Source: Adiantum capillus-veneris
Taxonomy: Eukaryota > Streptophyta > Polypodiopsida > Polypodiales > Pteridaceae
Reading direction: 5' to 3'
Assembly (NCBI GenBank): GCA_014529385.2
Contig: CM043962.1
Span: 124,046,470 to 124,110,469, forward strand
DNA: 64,000 nt
Shown here: positions 24,210-35,705 of the stretch, piece after piece
Numbering within the stretch: the stretch's first letter is position 1
How the letters are laid out: every line of letters starts with the position of its first letter
Made by a program: the position numbers and the translations under genes
The notes under the pieces: generated by a model
What the model was told of the DNA's origin: nothing
Database searches by the model: none
What the model saw: only the letters and a program-made list of their open reading frames with translations

Positions 24210-25247
24210 TTCTTCGAGCTTCTGCTTCGAGCTTCAAGCTTCGAGATTTGGGATTAGAGGTTGCAGGTTGAAGATTACAGGTTACAGGTTATAGGGACAG
24301 ATATAGGTATAGGTGATTCACATAGGTACAGGTAGCTCGAGTACAGTGATATACTAGCAATGATGTCACTTGCAGTTGTTGTGGGTATGCATCACTTGGC
24401 GCCTATTTGAGCCCATTGTCTGCTGGATTATACGTTACTTGTGGAAACTGCCATTGTATGCATTTGTGGAGCCATACTTGGTTGTATTTGGCAGTCCCAA
24501 CCATTTTTGAGACTTGGTCTGGAAGATAGTCACTTCTGAGACTTGACTATACGCGATTTGCATTAGCCTTCGTGTGAGGGTCGATAGCGTGAGGTTTTTA
24601 TTGAGCTGGGGGATTCTCAAATGTGGAGATCCTTTTGGTGATACAAATAGCTAGAGCACCCTTTTTGTGACCTCGCCATAGGCTATGTACTAGTGAGTCC
24701 TACTTGATGCTCGGGTTCTATTGTTGACAGTTTATGCATACATATATAGTCTATATTTTGGGTTCCTACTGCTCTATTTTTGGGGAAACTCTGCCAAAAT
24801 TTTTCCAAGTTATGATGGCTGGTTTTTTGGTCTTTTGAGCCATTTATGCTGTTATGCTGCTAAAATTTTGGCAAAATCAGAGGTTAAGTCAGGTGTGCCT
24901 TCTTGGGAGCTTCATGGTTGGCTTTAATGGATGATCAAAATGGACCTCAATTCACTCCTTTTCATTTAACACAGAGAATCCAAATAAATGTTCATATGTC
25001 CAGGAAGATTTTTTTCTAGCAGCGCATAATCTTTAGGTTCGGGCCAAGAAGATTATGAGAGATCTTGGAATGTCCATTGCCTGTTGTAATTCCGATGATT
25101 AACTATGAAAACTCATTTGATGTGCATGTGTTTGTCCTTATCTAAAGCTGAGCTCCATTGAAGTTTCTGGGGATTGGGTAGTGAAAAGTTTTGGGTTCTT
25201 GCACGTGTGTTCGAAGGGGTTCTCAAAGCATTGTAACTTGGGTAGCC

Positions 25248-26202
25248 ATGGCTTTCTCTTATCCGAAGTTTCACGTAAGAAGTGATGAAGATGTGGAAGA
25301 TTTTTTGGAAAAGATGGAGGTTGCCTGCATTAGAAACCAGATTCATGGCCCTGCGTAGATGTTACGTCTTCTCCAAATTTCTTTTGAAGAGTGATGCACG
25401 AGTTTGGTCTAAAGCATTTGAAGAGGAGTTGCATGTGGCTGATCCACCTGTAAGATTGAGTTGGGACAATCTACGGCATGGGTTGGAAGTGGAGTTTGTA
25501 AAGATAGAAGATCTTGACAAAGTGTGGCAAGAAGTACAGGCTTTAGTGCAAAAGGAAGGTGAGCCAGTAGATGCGTACATACGTAAGTTCTCATTGGCAT
25601 GGAAGCGAATGTGCAAGGCCTTAACACCACAAGTACCCCCACCTGACATGATGAAGAAGGACAGGTTCTTGGTTGGTCTTTGGGAGAATATACGTTGGAG
25701 AGTGGAGCTAAAGAAGCCTAAGACATATGAAGATGCAGTAGAGGTAGCAAGGAACAAAGAGTGGAAGCTGAGGAAAATGAGCCAGTTAGGGGTGGAGTCT
25801 TTGCCCATGAGGTCTGAATTTCAGCCTATGGATTCTTCGCAAGGTCGCATGCCAGGGTTTCATCATGAACCAGTGGTTTCTGTTACTCCTCAAGTTATGC
25901 CAGCAGTGGTCACTACAACAGTGCAAGATGATGGGCTAAGGCAAGACATGAGGCAAGTGGTAGATTTGATGAAGAATCTCAGCCTAAACATGCCTGGTCA
26001 AGTGGGAAATAATCGAGGTCGAGGGAGGTTTGCAAATGAGCCAGGAGGTGAAGAAAGGCCTAGGAATGGTGTTGGCCAAAGCAATGGTAGGTTCTGGAGG
26101 CAGACGCCCACATGTTACAATTGTGGAGAGTTGGGTCACATCAGCCCGCAATGTGATAAGCCACCAAGGATGGGGGGAGACATGTATCCATTGCCTAACT
26201 AG
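25248..26202 (+). pseudogene. Element D gag
   Basis: Gag forms the particle and binds element RNA. It starts at 25248 with MAFSYPKFHVRSDEDVEDFL. A stop near 25356 and a frame change near 25390 move the reading into the frame that then runs open to 26202. The capsid part shows DARVWSKAFEEEL and MMKKDRFLVGLWENIRWRVE. A complete CCHC zinc knuckle, TCYNCGELGHISPQCDKP, lies at about 26110-26163. The frame ends PLPN-stop. The same arrangement is found in element C. Confidence 0.85.
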
Positions 26203-26212
26203 GTCAAATGAT

Positions 26213-27337
26213 TATGGCATCGAAATTAAGGGAGATGAAGGAACCAGTGGATTAACCCAAGAGGAAAAGGGAAAGACAAAAGTGCTAATTGTAGTCACCT
26301 TGGAGAAGGCATCAAAGCTAGAGGATACATTAGTGATGCCTATTGGGAAGAGGACCACAGAGGATAAGGAAGGAAGAAGTGCCCCAGGTCCTAGTAAGAA
26401 GAAAGGAAAGAGCCATGAAGGCGAGGATGTCAAGGCTAAGAGGAAAAGGAGAGCTCGTCGAAAGTTGCATGTTTCAGATTTTCCACTAGAGGATGGGAAA
26501 TTAAGCTATGACTTGAAGGAGGATCTGACGAGTAGGAAGGCAGATGTTACTTTTGGGCAGCTTATAGAGATGGTGCCTAAGCTAAAGCGATAGTGGAAGA
26601 GGATGGTTAACCCAATGGAGAAAGAGCCAGAGAGGGGTTCAGTGAAGGTGTTGGCAATGGATGAGCTACCAGACATTTGCCCAATAGTAGATGTGTGGCA
26701 TAAAAGGAAAAATTTAGGACAAGGCTATGTTGATGGCGGGGCCCAAATATGTGTGATAACACACTCATGCGTTGAGAAGATGGGTCTCACAGTGGCTGGG
26801 GTGTCAGGTTTCCGGATCAGATTGGCAAACCATCAGAAAGTAAAATGTTTGGGTGTTGTAAAGAGCTTAGAAGTGGAGGCATATGATGCAAAGGCAGTGG
26901 TTGATTTTCATGTGATGCCAACAGGGTTGGGAGCATATCCTATTATACTGGGTAGACCATGGTTACGTGCAGTGGGAGCTGTTCAAGATTGGCGACATGG
27001 TACAATTAGCCTCTATGGAAAGACAGGTACCAAGAAGCTTTATAATATGGACACAAGGAAACGATTAGAGGAGCTTTATGAAGATGAGGATGAGTCTAGT
27101 GATGAAGACTCTTCCACGGTGACAGATGAGGACAGTGATAGCACTACCAGCAGTGATGAGGATGCTGATGTTGCATTTCTTTTGATGGACAAAGAAATCC
27201 AGGAGTTTGGTTTAGTTGCATTTGCGAATGAGGTTGAAGATGAAAGTGAAGGGCCCTATGAAGTGATTGAAGGGCTGATGCAAACCAAGGTTGAATTGTC
27301 AAAGAAGCAAGAATTGATGACACAAACGATCAGTTGA
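26213..27337 (+). pseudogene. Element D linker and protease
   Basis: Upstream of a stop at 26591-26593 lies a basic linker with KAKRKRRARRKLHV and FGQLIEMVPKLKR, matching element C. The same frame resumes at 26603 as a 244-codon segment. It holds the retropepsin: QGYVDGGAQICVITHS is the active-site loop at about residues 35-50, and PIILGRPWLRAVGA is the closing part at about 112-125. The Asp-Gly-Gly variant is shared with C. A very acidic Asp/Ser/Glu-rich tail (about residues 146-225) precedes the RT. One in-frame stop is the only visible damage in this section. Confidence 0.85.
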
Positions 27338-27349
27338 GACCTCTCAGCT

Positions 27350-27826
27350 ATGGAGAAGGATATATATTTGCAGATGCTAGCTAGTTTTCCTGATTTGTTC
27401 ATTACTTCATATGAAGAGATCAGAGGGTTCAAGGGCGAAGAGATGCATATAGAGCTGAAAGAAGGTGCTAAGCCAATGCGGCAAAGGCTAAGAAGGATGG
27501 GTAGTTGTGTTAAAGCTTTTATGGATGACTTCTGTGTTTATAGCAGTAGGGCTGAACACCATGAGAAGCTGCAGATTGTATTGGCTCGATATGATGAATG
27601 TGGAGGACAACTAAATCCAAAGAAATGTCATCTAGCACAGCCAAGGGTGACGTTATTGGGCCATATGGTGTCAGAAAATGGCATTGAGGCTGATCCAGAT
27701 AAGGTTAAGTCTATTATTCTTCTTCCATCACCTACGAGTATGAAGCAATTGGCAACTTTTATACACAAAGTGAAGTACATGGCACGGTTTATTCCATTGT
27801 CTTCGCAGCTTCTTTATCCATTATAG
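27350..27826 (+). pseudogene. Element D reverse transcriptase with a large internal deletion
   Basis: The frame begins with the RT lead-in, ending KPMRQRLRRMG at about 27506. It passes at once into CVKAFMDDFCVYSS. In element C the same two points are separated by about 180 residues that include the WRVCVDY and PFGL blocks. D has therefore lost most of the fingers and part of the palm in frame, while keeping the catalytic Asp pair. The thumb and the start of the RNase H follow, to a stop at 27824-27826. This RT cannot work, so D needed enzyme from elsewhere or lost the segment after insertion. Confidence 0.88.
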
Positions 27827-27829
27827 CAA

Positions 27830-29215
27830 GTGGCAAAGCATGATCCATTGCAATGGGATGACAAGTGTGAAGAAGTGTTTCAAGAGGTGTTAGGGGGGTT
27901 GTCAGCCATGCAGGCTCCTGATTGGGAGCAAGTGTTTTATGTAAATCCATCAGTAGGGGAGGATGCCATTGGAGCCATGCTATTGCAAAAGGGGAAGGGC
28001 AGCCATTATATGAGGCCAGTGTAATGTGCAAGACGTGTGAAGCTGGTAGCAGAGAGAAAATTCTCGGAAGTAGAGCTAGTGATGGCCAGTGTAATATTTG
28101 CTTGTCGACGATTTTGTCATTACGTGCTACCACGACCTTTTGTTTTCTTGACGAGGTATGCCTTTTTGCCACAGCTAATTAATGGCACTAACATGTCAAA
28201 TGTGGTCAAGAAATGGGTAATTGAGCTGCAAGAATTTGAGTTCTCTTTTCTAGTGGAAGATAGTACAAGGGCTACACTAGCTGATTTGTTGACCTACAAG
28301 GAGAAGCCCCTTATTGTTAAGGAAGAGGTGGTGAGAAAGGTAGTTGAAGAAGTTCCACAGATCAGCAATGCACATGTGTTGTTCTTTGATGGTTCATACA
28401 GAAAGAGCCATGATGCGGCTTCAGGGGGTATAGCACTTTATGATCCAGAGGGGAAGCTAGTATGCAAGAGAGGTTTCAAATTGGATGCTCATAGTAACAA
28501 TGAGGCTGAATATGCTACTTTGGAATCCGGATTACACATTTGTTTGAAGCATGGGGTTCGAAGGTTGAGCATAAAAGGTGATGCCTTGTTAGTGGTGAAG
28601 CAAGTGCTGGGTGTGTGGAAGAGCAAGAACACCTCATTGAAAGAAATGTGCTTCAGAATTAAAGGCCTGTTAAAAAAGTTCGAAGCATGGAGCATTAGAC
28701 ACATTGAACGTGCTCTAAATGGAGAGGCACATGAAGCAGCTCAAGGCATGATTGGGGAGCTATTTGTGTTGAGGACCACTTTACCTCTTTATCATGGCCT
28801 GGAAAGTTTGGCTCAAGAAGAGGAGTTTTTGCTAATAGGAATCATTCCAAAGGAGATTCTGAAGTCTAAGAAGTATGGTTTTGTGCGTAGAGCATATAGG
28901 TACAAATTGATTGGTGATGTCTTATACATGAAAGGGGCTGATCTCGTGTTGAGACGTGTACCTTGGCGGGAGGAGCTTTATAGAGTGTTGGAAGAGAATC
29001 ATGAAGGCGCACGTGGTGTACATTTTGCTCTAAAGATCACCTTGCATAAGATTTTGCAAGAGGGGTATGTATGGCCTAGTTTGTACAAGGATGTTCACCA
29101 TTGGTGTAGGTCTTGCAATAGGTGTCAAGCATTTGGGAAGAGAGTGTTGAAGCCAGAGCTACGAAAAACCATTATGGCGTTTGATGTGTTGAAAAGTGGG
29201 GGATTGATGCAATAG
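27830..29215 (+). pseudogene. Element D RNase H, second RNase H and integrase zinc module
   Basis: The gypsy RNase H runs through two frames (27830-28024 and from 28037), with SVGEDAIGAMLLQ and the HYVLPRPFVFLT region. The second, archaeal-like RNase H begins near 28370 and keeps FFDGSYRK, SNNEAEYA and KGDALLVV, so its catalytic acids are present. The integrase zinc module follows: HEGARGVHF for the His pair and CRSCNRCQAFGK for the Cys pair (about 29000-29140). The frame stops at 29213-29215, just at the first Asp of the integrase core. Confidence 0.86.
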
Positions 29216-30161
29216 GCCCGTTACCTATCACAAGCAGGGGCAAAAGCTATATCTTGATGGCAGTGGACTATCTCTCTACATGGGCAGAGGCTATAGCAGT
29301 AAAACAAATCACTGCAAAGGATGTGGCAAAATTTGTGTATGATGAAATATGTTGTAAGTTTGGGGTGCCATTAGAGCTACTTTCAGATAAGGGGCCAGGA
29401 TTTAGAGCTAAACTGCTAGACTTCTTATGCACAAAGATGAAGATTAGGCACCAGCATACCACTCCTTATTACTCGCAGTGTAATGGCTTAAATGAAAGAT
29501 TCAATGGTGAGTTGGTACAGATTCTTTCGAAAGTGACAGAGCACCAAGGAAAGAATTGGGATTTGGAATAGACTAGTGGATTATGGGCTTACCGTACTTC
29601 GGTGAAGACAGGTACATGGTTTACTCCATTTCATTTGGTGTATGGAAAGGAAGCTCTATTGCCTGTGGAGGTAGAGTTGCCTGCGGTCAAGATGTTAGAG
29701 AAGTTGCTTGGGCCGCCTAGTGATGCATTCAAAGAGAGGCTCTTGCAGTTACAAGAGGTCCAGTTGGATAGGATGAGCGCATTGGAGCATTATGGGCAGA
29801 TGCAGGATAAGGCTTTGGCAAAGATAAATGAAAAGGTCAAAAGGGTATCAAGAAACATGACTTGGTTCTGCGCTACAACAGTAAGCTGGACAACACCTTC
29901 CAAAAGAAGTTTCAAATTAAGTGGGAAGGCCCTTTCAAGGTAGTGGAGTGTTTTCCAAATGGCACATATCAGCTGGCTAACCTGGATGGTGTTTTACATA
30001 AGTCAAGGGTAAATGGATTGCGTCTTAAATTGTATCATGCTAGATTGATGATGATGGAGCAAGATGAGCTGTCTGTGGATCAAGCAGTGTTGGTGAGGGA
30101 TGAGGAGACCTGTGATGTGGTGAGTCTCATATCTCTCTTTGCTGCTGCTAATCATGAATGA
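29190..30161 (+). pseudogene. Element D integrase core and C-terminal domain
   Basis: The core continues in a new frame after a frameshift near 29195. The first Asp lies in GIDAIGPLP (about 29205-29225), the second in SDKGPGF (about 29385) and the Glu in GLNERFNG (about 29490). A stop after NWDLE (29569-29571) interrupts it. The frame resumes with the LWAYRTS and FTPFHLVYGKEALLPVE blocks. The C-terminal part 29862-30161, in another frame, has MVLRYNSKLD and WEGPFKVVE. It ends about 10 bases before the polypurine tract. No chromodomain is present. Confidence 0.86.
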
Positions 30162-30170
30162 TCTAGCAGG

Positions 30171-31323
30171 CTAGGGGATGGGCAAATTATGTCAGGAGTT
30201 TTTGGAGCAAGGGATTGTGCATATGTACATATACATGCATGGTGCATCCAATAAAGAATTGCCCATTTTTCAGAGCCAGGTGGTTACGTGGGGCCCACAT
30301 GTGTACAGGTAGGATAGGGTGTACATAGTGCATCGATTTTCACTATTAGCAGTACCAGTGTGTTTTTTCTACAATAATGAGGATTTGGTAGCGCGTAAAA
30401 ATTCTCGACGAAGCTATCTATGGGCCGATGACATGAGGTAAGCAGGTGCGTCAGATGGCATCTAGTGGCGTCAGGAGGCCGAACGGGGTCAAGACTTGCA
30501 CGTGGATAAGTACGGACACGACGTGGATGTTTTCTTGTGATAATTATGCAGAGAGGTCATCATGAAGACCATATTTTGGGGCCACTTCACGTGGTGGCAG
30601 GATGCATTATTGAAAAAAGTTGAGTGCCAGGTGTGCGGATGATGCAAAAAGGTGACAGCTATGCACTGCGAGGTCAGTTTTTGGCCTGTTCGGGGTCCGT
30701 TTGAGGTCATCTAAAAGGCCAAGGTTGCCCAACTAATAAATCTAAGTGTGGGAAGTGAAAAACAAGAGAGAAGACCATAAAAAACGTGGAGAAGAGAGGA
30801 GGAACAGCCGTAGGTGTGTTTTTGGTGTTTTTGGAGCCTGTTTTGGCCGTAAACTATCATCCGAGGTCGGATTTGAGCACTTTGACATTGTAGACTGGGG
30901 TTTTGGGTCGTTCCGGACGCGATGGCGCTGTCCATTTTGCCAAATTACTCACTCTTTTTCTGCTGTTTTTGCTGTGTAAGTTTCTCCTATGAGCGAAGCT
31001 TCTGCTCCAATTTGTGATTGTATCTGGTATATTTTACCCATTTTGTGTGAGCTATTTGCCCATTTGTGTTGGCCCAAGCTCAATTGTATCTAAACATCAG
31101 AAATTCTCATCTTTTGAGCTGAGTTTTGTGTGTGTGTGTGTGTGTGTCTGTGTGGAGTGGGCAAGTGGATTGTCTCTCTCCTCTCACTCCATTGGTGTAT
31201 TCCCTGTCTCGGCCAGGTGTGTTGTGTAAGCCGAGTGGTGCCCCATAGTGTGTGTGTGTATCTTCCCAAGAGTGTGTGTTGGGTCGTTATAGAGGCGTTC
31301 TGTGTGTTTCCATCCCGCTCACA
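30171..31323 (+). repeat. Element D polypurine tract and 3' LTR
   Basis: GGCTAGGGGATGGGCAAATTA (first 20 bases at about 30169-30188) precedes the LTR start TGTCAGGAG at 30190. The LTR is 1134 bp and differs from the 5' copy at scattered positions only. It ends at 31323 and is followed by GCGG. Confidence 0.9.
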
Positions 31324-31438
31324 GCGGATGACCAAAGAACTTTTGTGCCCCTTTTTTCTTACTAGAGAGAAGATGTTGTTGACATTGCCAAGCAACCTAC
31401 GTCGCATTATGAGATGAGCCAAGATTGCAGATCTCCCC

Positions 31439-31558
31439 ATGCTAGAGGTGATGATTGGAAAGATTGAGGGGGCCAAGAGCCCGCTCATCATCCGCGTGCA
31501 CGCGGATGATGAGCGGGCTCTTGGCCCCCTCAATCTTTCCAATCATCACCTCTAGCAT
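31439..31558. repeat. Perfect 120-bp palindrome
   Basis: The 60 bases 31439-31498 are the exact reverse complement of 31499-31558, with no spacer and no mismatch. The centre is GCGTGCACGC. The central 30 bases resemble the shorter hairpin into which element D inserted. Confidence 0.97.
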
Positions 31559-34250
31559 CGGGAGAATTTCCTTTTAAAGCTCTCAAACATGTGCATGCAG
31601 ACGATGGATAGTCTCTTCCCTCTTTTCCTTCCAAAAATGAGCTCCAAAATAAGAAGAATTTCCATTCAAGGTTCTTACACGTAAATAATATCCTATTGAG
31701 ACTAGTGGAGCATGCGCAAAAGGCCATTTTTCTTTTCAAATTGTTTGCTCCTACTTATATTTATGTTGTAGTTTTTGACTTCAACATTGAGAAGAAGCAC
31801 TTAAGTGCTCCAAAAAATTCACATACTCCCTTATAGTGCTCCTAAGACTGCTAATCTGGCTCAAAATAGGAGTACTCTAGAGAGACACCTTGTGCTCACT
31901 TGGTGTTCACGTTGCTAGGGCTCTTGCCCTTGGACACTCAAGTGCATCCATCTCCTGGGGTGGTTCACTCGATGAGGATGTTCCTAGCTCCCTACTACAA
32001 TTTCTCCATCATTCCTAGCACACGGTGCATCAATTAGGTGGCCATGGTGATGCCTACGTGTGGCTCTGGCCCGATGGTATGCAGCCTTTAACCGATCATG
32101 TTTTGTGGCTAAATTTTGGAAGTGATAAGCACCTCATATATGAGCCCTCTAGTGAATTAAAAAAAAGAGCACCTTCAAGCAAATCAATTTTTATTCATCA
32201 TTGAAGATATACCAAGGGTTGATAAAGATTATAGAATATTGAATCAAGCATTGACCCTACAAATTTTAACCAATTGGAATATTGTCTTGTTTAAGTTATA
32301 CTTTGTTAGCACATTTGATAGTGTATGTATTAGGAAATTTTCACCATGTCATATCTCTCTGTTAAACACCTTGCAAATTATGACTTTGTGTTGCATTTTG
32401 AGTAGAATAAAAAAATAGTTTCCACACAAAGGGTTGATCTTTAAATAAGAGATGGTGTGCCATGCTGAGAGAAAACATGCTTGATATTTGAAAATTTTCT
32501 AAGAGCTTGCACTAGGTCCAATTCCATCGGGTAAGCTAAAATTTGTTTGTGGAAGTTTAGATTGCCCTAAATGTTTCTTTTTTGAGTTATGTTTTTTATG
32601 GCATGGTTGTTCCCAAGTGGAACTTATTCTCTAAAAGTCTAGTTATTGGTAAGATGGTCCTACCACATGAGTACTTAGTAGATGAGGGGTTTTTTGTCAC
32701 TATGTGCTTGGAAGAGTACATAGAGGAGTTTATCATGGATGCAACCAGAATGAGCCTTTTGCTACATCATACTTGGATGTGGTTTTGTGAGTCCAAGGTG
32801 TACTGCGATCCTATGACTAAAAAGGTGGTACAATGACCGTGCAACTATATCATTCAAGACCCACACCATGTTCTTGTGAGATCATGCTAGCCATGTTGTA
32901 TGCACCTAGAATAGGGAGCTTATTGATCCATTTTTTCCCATCCTATTGCATCTAGGTACTAGATAAATCGGTCTTTTTAATAGATGTTGATAGTGTCATT
33001 GTTAGAGGTGGTACGAAGAGGTCTTTGCTATTGTCATTGCATTTCAAATTTGATGGTATTTGAAAGTACTTACATGTTAATACACATTTGGTGGCTTTGT
33101 TGTGTTATGGCTAGGTGGTTTGTGGTCATGGCCCACATTTACCAAATTTACTGATTTCCAACAATATGTTCAAGATTTGTTTGTTGGGTCTAGTGGTTTG
33201 GAACAAGGTAGTGCACAACAAGAGAAATTGCATGTGTTTAGATTATGTGCTCCATAGAGGATGTTTGTCCACCACTGTGTATATACCTATGTAATATATA
33301 TAGAGAGAGAGATTATGAATTCACAAACCTATCCAAACATATGCTTTTAGTTCAAGTTTTATGTTTGATGTATTTTTCAACATCATAACTTTGGTACTTA
33401 CCATGTGACTCTAGCACGTGACTTTTTTCTTCTCCAATAGTGGTTTCCCATGCTAGCATGGATTTTGTATACATGGTGGATTCTTGTTTAAGTCATTGGG
33501 ATGAGATTTTTAATTGAATTAATTGCCCTCACACGATGAGTCTTGCATGGCTAACAATTGTTTTTAAATTCCATCGTGGAATCCCATTTTAGATTGGTGG
33601 GTTTATGGATTGAAAAATAGACCATCAAACAAAGGGATCTAGCAAGAAGAATCTGAGTGTTCCTCACATGGTTGTGGTAAAGTTTTCTAACCAAAGTAGT
33701 AATTTGTGGTATAGCTTGTACAATCCCTTTAAATTTTATGTTATGAGTTATAACTTTATATACAGGTGAATTCTTACTTTTATTCATGCTTTGTTTGATC
33801 ATTTTGAATGTATGCACTTATGTTCCAATCAGTTTGCACTAGCATGTATGCACTTTTCACTAGTCTATATGTGTGTATGCATGTATGCTACAATCTTGTT
33901 TCACCAGCCTTAGATTTGAGTCTCTTAATCCACTCCAATTCTAAAGTATGGTATAATCACTTTTTGATACAAGAACTTATGTGGAAAGCTTAACCATATG
34001 GGAACATGGGCAAAGAAGCTGCATCAAAAAGCTCGATAAAAACACAATGATTGGAAAAGCATGAAAACAAAAGCTCGCAAAAATATAATCCCCCTCAGAA
34101 ATTGGTTTTAAAGGACTTCTTTGCCGTTTTTGACAATTTTCCAAGTTATCATTAATCATTTTGGCTCATATTTGAAATGTGGTATGTAATAGGTCTGCAA
34201 AAGTGATGGATGATGTGAAGGTACCATTTTCAAGCCAAAATTTTACAAAA
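31559..34250. other. Unassigned stretch of the foreign block inside element E
   Basis: No known domain is recognised. The longest plus frame (32582-32836, 84 codons) has a Trp/Met-rich look and no familiar motif. The DNA is AT-rich with few landmarks. The right edge of the block is not resolved, but E-type sequence is back by the palindrome at 34251. Confidence 0.45.
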
Positions 34251-34272
34251 GTAAATAATCGTGATTATTTAC
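34251..34272. repeat. Element E palindrome, another 3'-side copy
   Basis: Arms GTAAATAATC and GATTATTTAC around GT, with the same flanks (ACAAAA before, CAGC after) as the copy at 19832. Confidence 0.85.
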
Positions 34273-35705
34273 AGCCAGTAGTCAACGTTTTTTGCAAAAC
34301 TTGATAAATTTTGACCTAAACATATTCAATACACCTAAAACAAGTCCTAAATTGAATTTAGTAAGATTCGTCTTGCCGGCATCACTTCGTGCTTTGTCGA
34401 CTTTGAAATCACCAGTTTTTGTGACTACATGGTCTGTGGAGTTGGTTAGTCACTTTTGAGGCAATGGACTTGTCCGCTACATAGTCCTAAAGCAACTCAT
34501 CTAGTTTTTGCCCATTTGGAGTCAATTTGACTGCGTATGTCAAATTTGACGCTTTGTAGCCTTCAAGCTGTTTTCCTGCTTTTAATTTCGAGGGCTTGCC
34601 TTGATTGATTTTATGAAACCAACCATATACATTGTATATAGACCTAGTCTATAAGTTGTCTGTGGAGTCAGAGTCCAATTCTGTCATCTGCCAAAAACCT
34701 GGCTTTTCTACTTGGGACCCCCCTTGACCCCTGCCGAATGGTCAACTGTTGATATAGAAGTGTTTTATTATGTAGGGGCATGCTACAATTCAGGTTTTGT
34801 CCAATTTGGTTGAGCTGACAGGGCGCTATGGTCAATTTTTGATCGTAGATCTTCGTGCACTGCTTGGATTCTAGGGTTTTTTTCATGGGATTTAGACTAG
34901 CCACCGTCCATACAGAATGGATCATTGATAAGTATAGAACTTACCCCTCATGTCTCATGTGAGACGCCGTTGTAAACAGGCGACTGTGGACTCCAAAAAA
35001 TGCGCGCAAAGAAGGTCGAAAGCTCTCTCTCCAAAGACGACAAGTGGAAATGAGGTGATTTTAGACTACCCTGGATATCTATACTCGGACTTCCCGAACC
35101 ATTTTTCCCAAAATTTCTCTGTTAGTCCTACTAGGCCATTAAATCTATGTTAGACTAAAATTTTTTTCCAATCGGATTCCTGTAGCTCATTCTGCAAGAA
35201 TTCTGCAAAAGTAGGTCTTGGTCGCCTAATTTAAGCTTCCCGCTTTCCTCTGTTGATTTGATTGAAATTTTTTGTGCCTGTCTGCTTTGTCCTTCTAATC
35301 ATCAGCGTGTCTTCAGTTTTTCCATATGAGCTCATTTGCTATTTATTATTAGTTTTTGACCTGTTTATTGAAAAAATCAAAGAAAATAACAAAATACGCT
35401 AAAAAAACAAAGTGGAAATCCAATAATTAAGAAAATCCATTGAAAAACACAGATTTATTGTTCTTTGTTGGATTTCTTCATTTTTAAGTCTCAATATCAA
35501 GAAAAATGATGAAAAATAACAAAAAAAGACTATTTTTTGATGATTTTCTGATAGTATATACACTATTTACACTCATCGGGGAGATGTTATCAGTTAAATT
35601 TTCCCTATGGATGATTTGTTAAGGGCATTATTAGGTAATTTTGCATAAAATCACACGTTAACATCAAGCTTTTCTCCTCCCTCTTCAAACATTGCCCTTA
35701 AGTGC
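34273..35705. other. Element E 3' non-coding region
   Basis: AT-rich, with no recognised gene. It lies between the end of pol (35706) and the palindrome at 34251. Confidence 0.5.

Larger units (their letters stand above)
23044..31323 (+). mobile_element. Element D: near-complete Tat-type Ty3/gypsy retrotransposon
   Basis: Two closely similar LTRs (23044-24183 and 30190-31323) both start TGTCAGGAG and end CCCGCTCACA. A primer site follows the first and a polypurine tract precedes the second. GCGG flanks both ends (23040-23043 and 31324-31327), a 4-bp duplication. Between the LTRs are gag, protease, RT (internally deleted), RNase H, second RNase H and integrase. The whole length is 8280 bp. 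The coding frames carry a few stops and frameshifts. Confidence 0.92.

Noticed and set aside
26736-26780. Asp-Gly-Gly in place of Asp-Thr/Ser-Gly in the protease of C and D as a novelty
   Set aside because: As I recall, this variant is common in plant Tat-lineage elements.
32582-32836. 84-codon plus-strand gene
   Set aside because: No motif, no partner exons and no similarity I can name; kept only as a remark.
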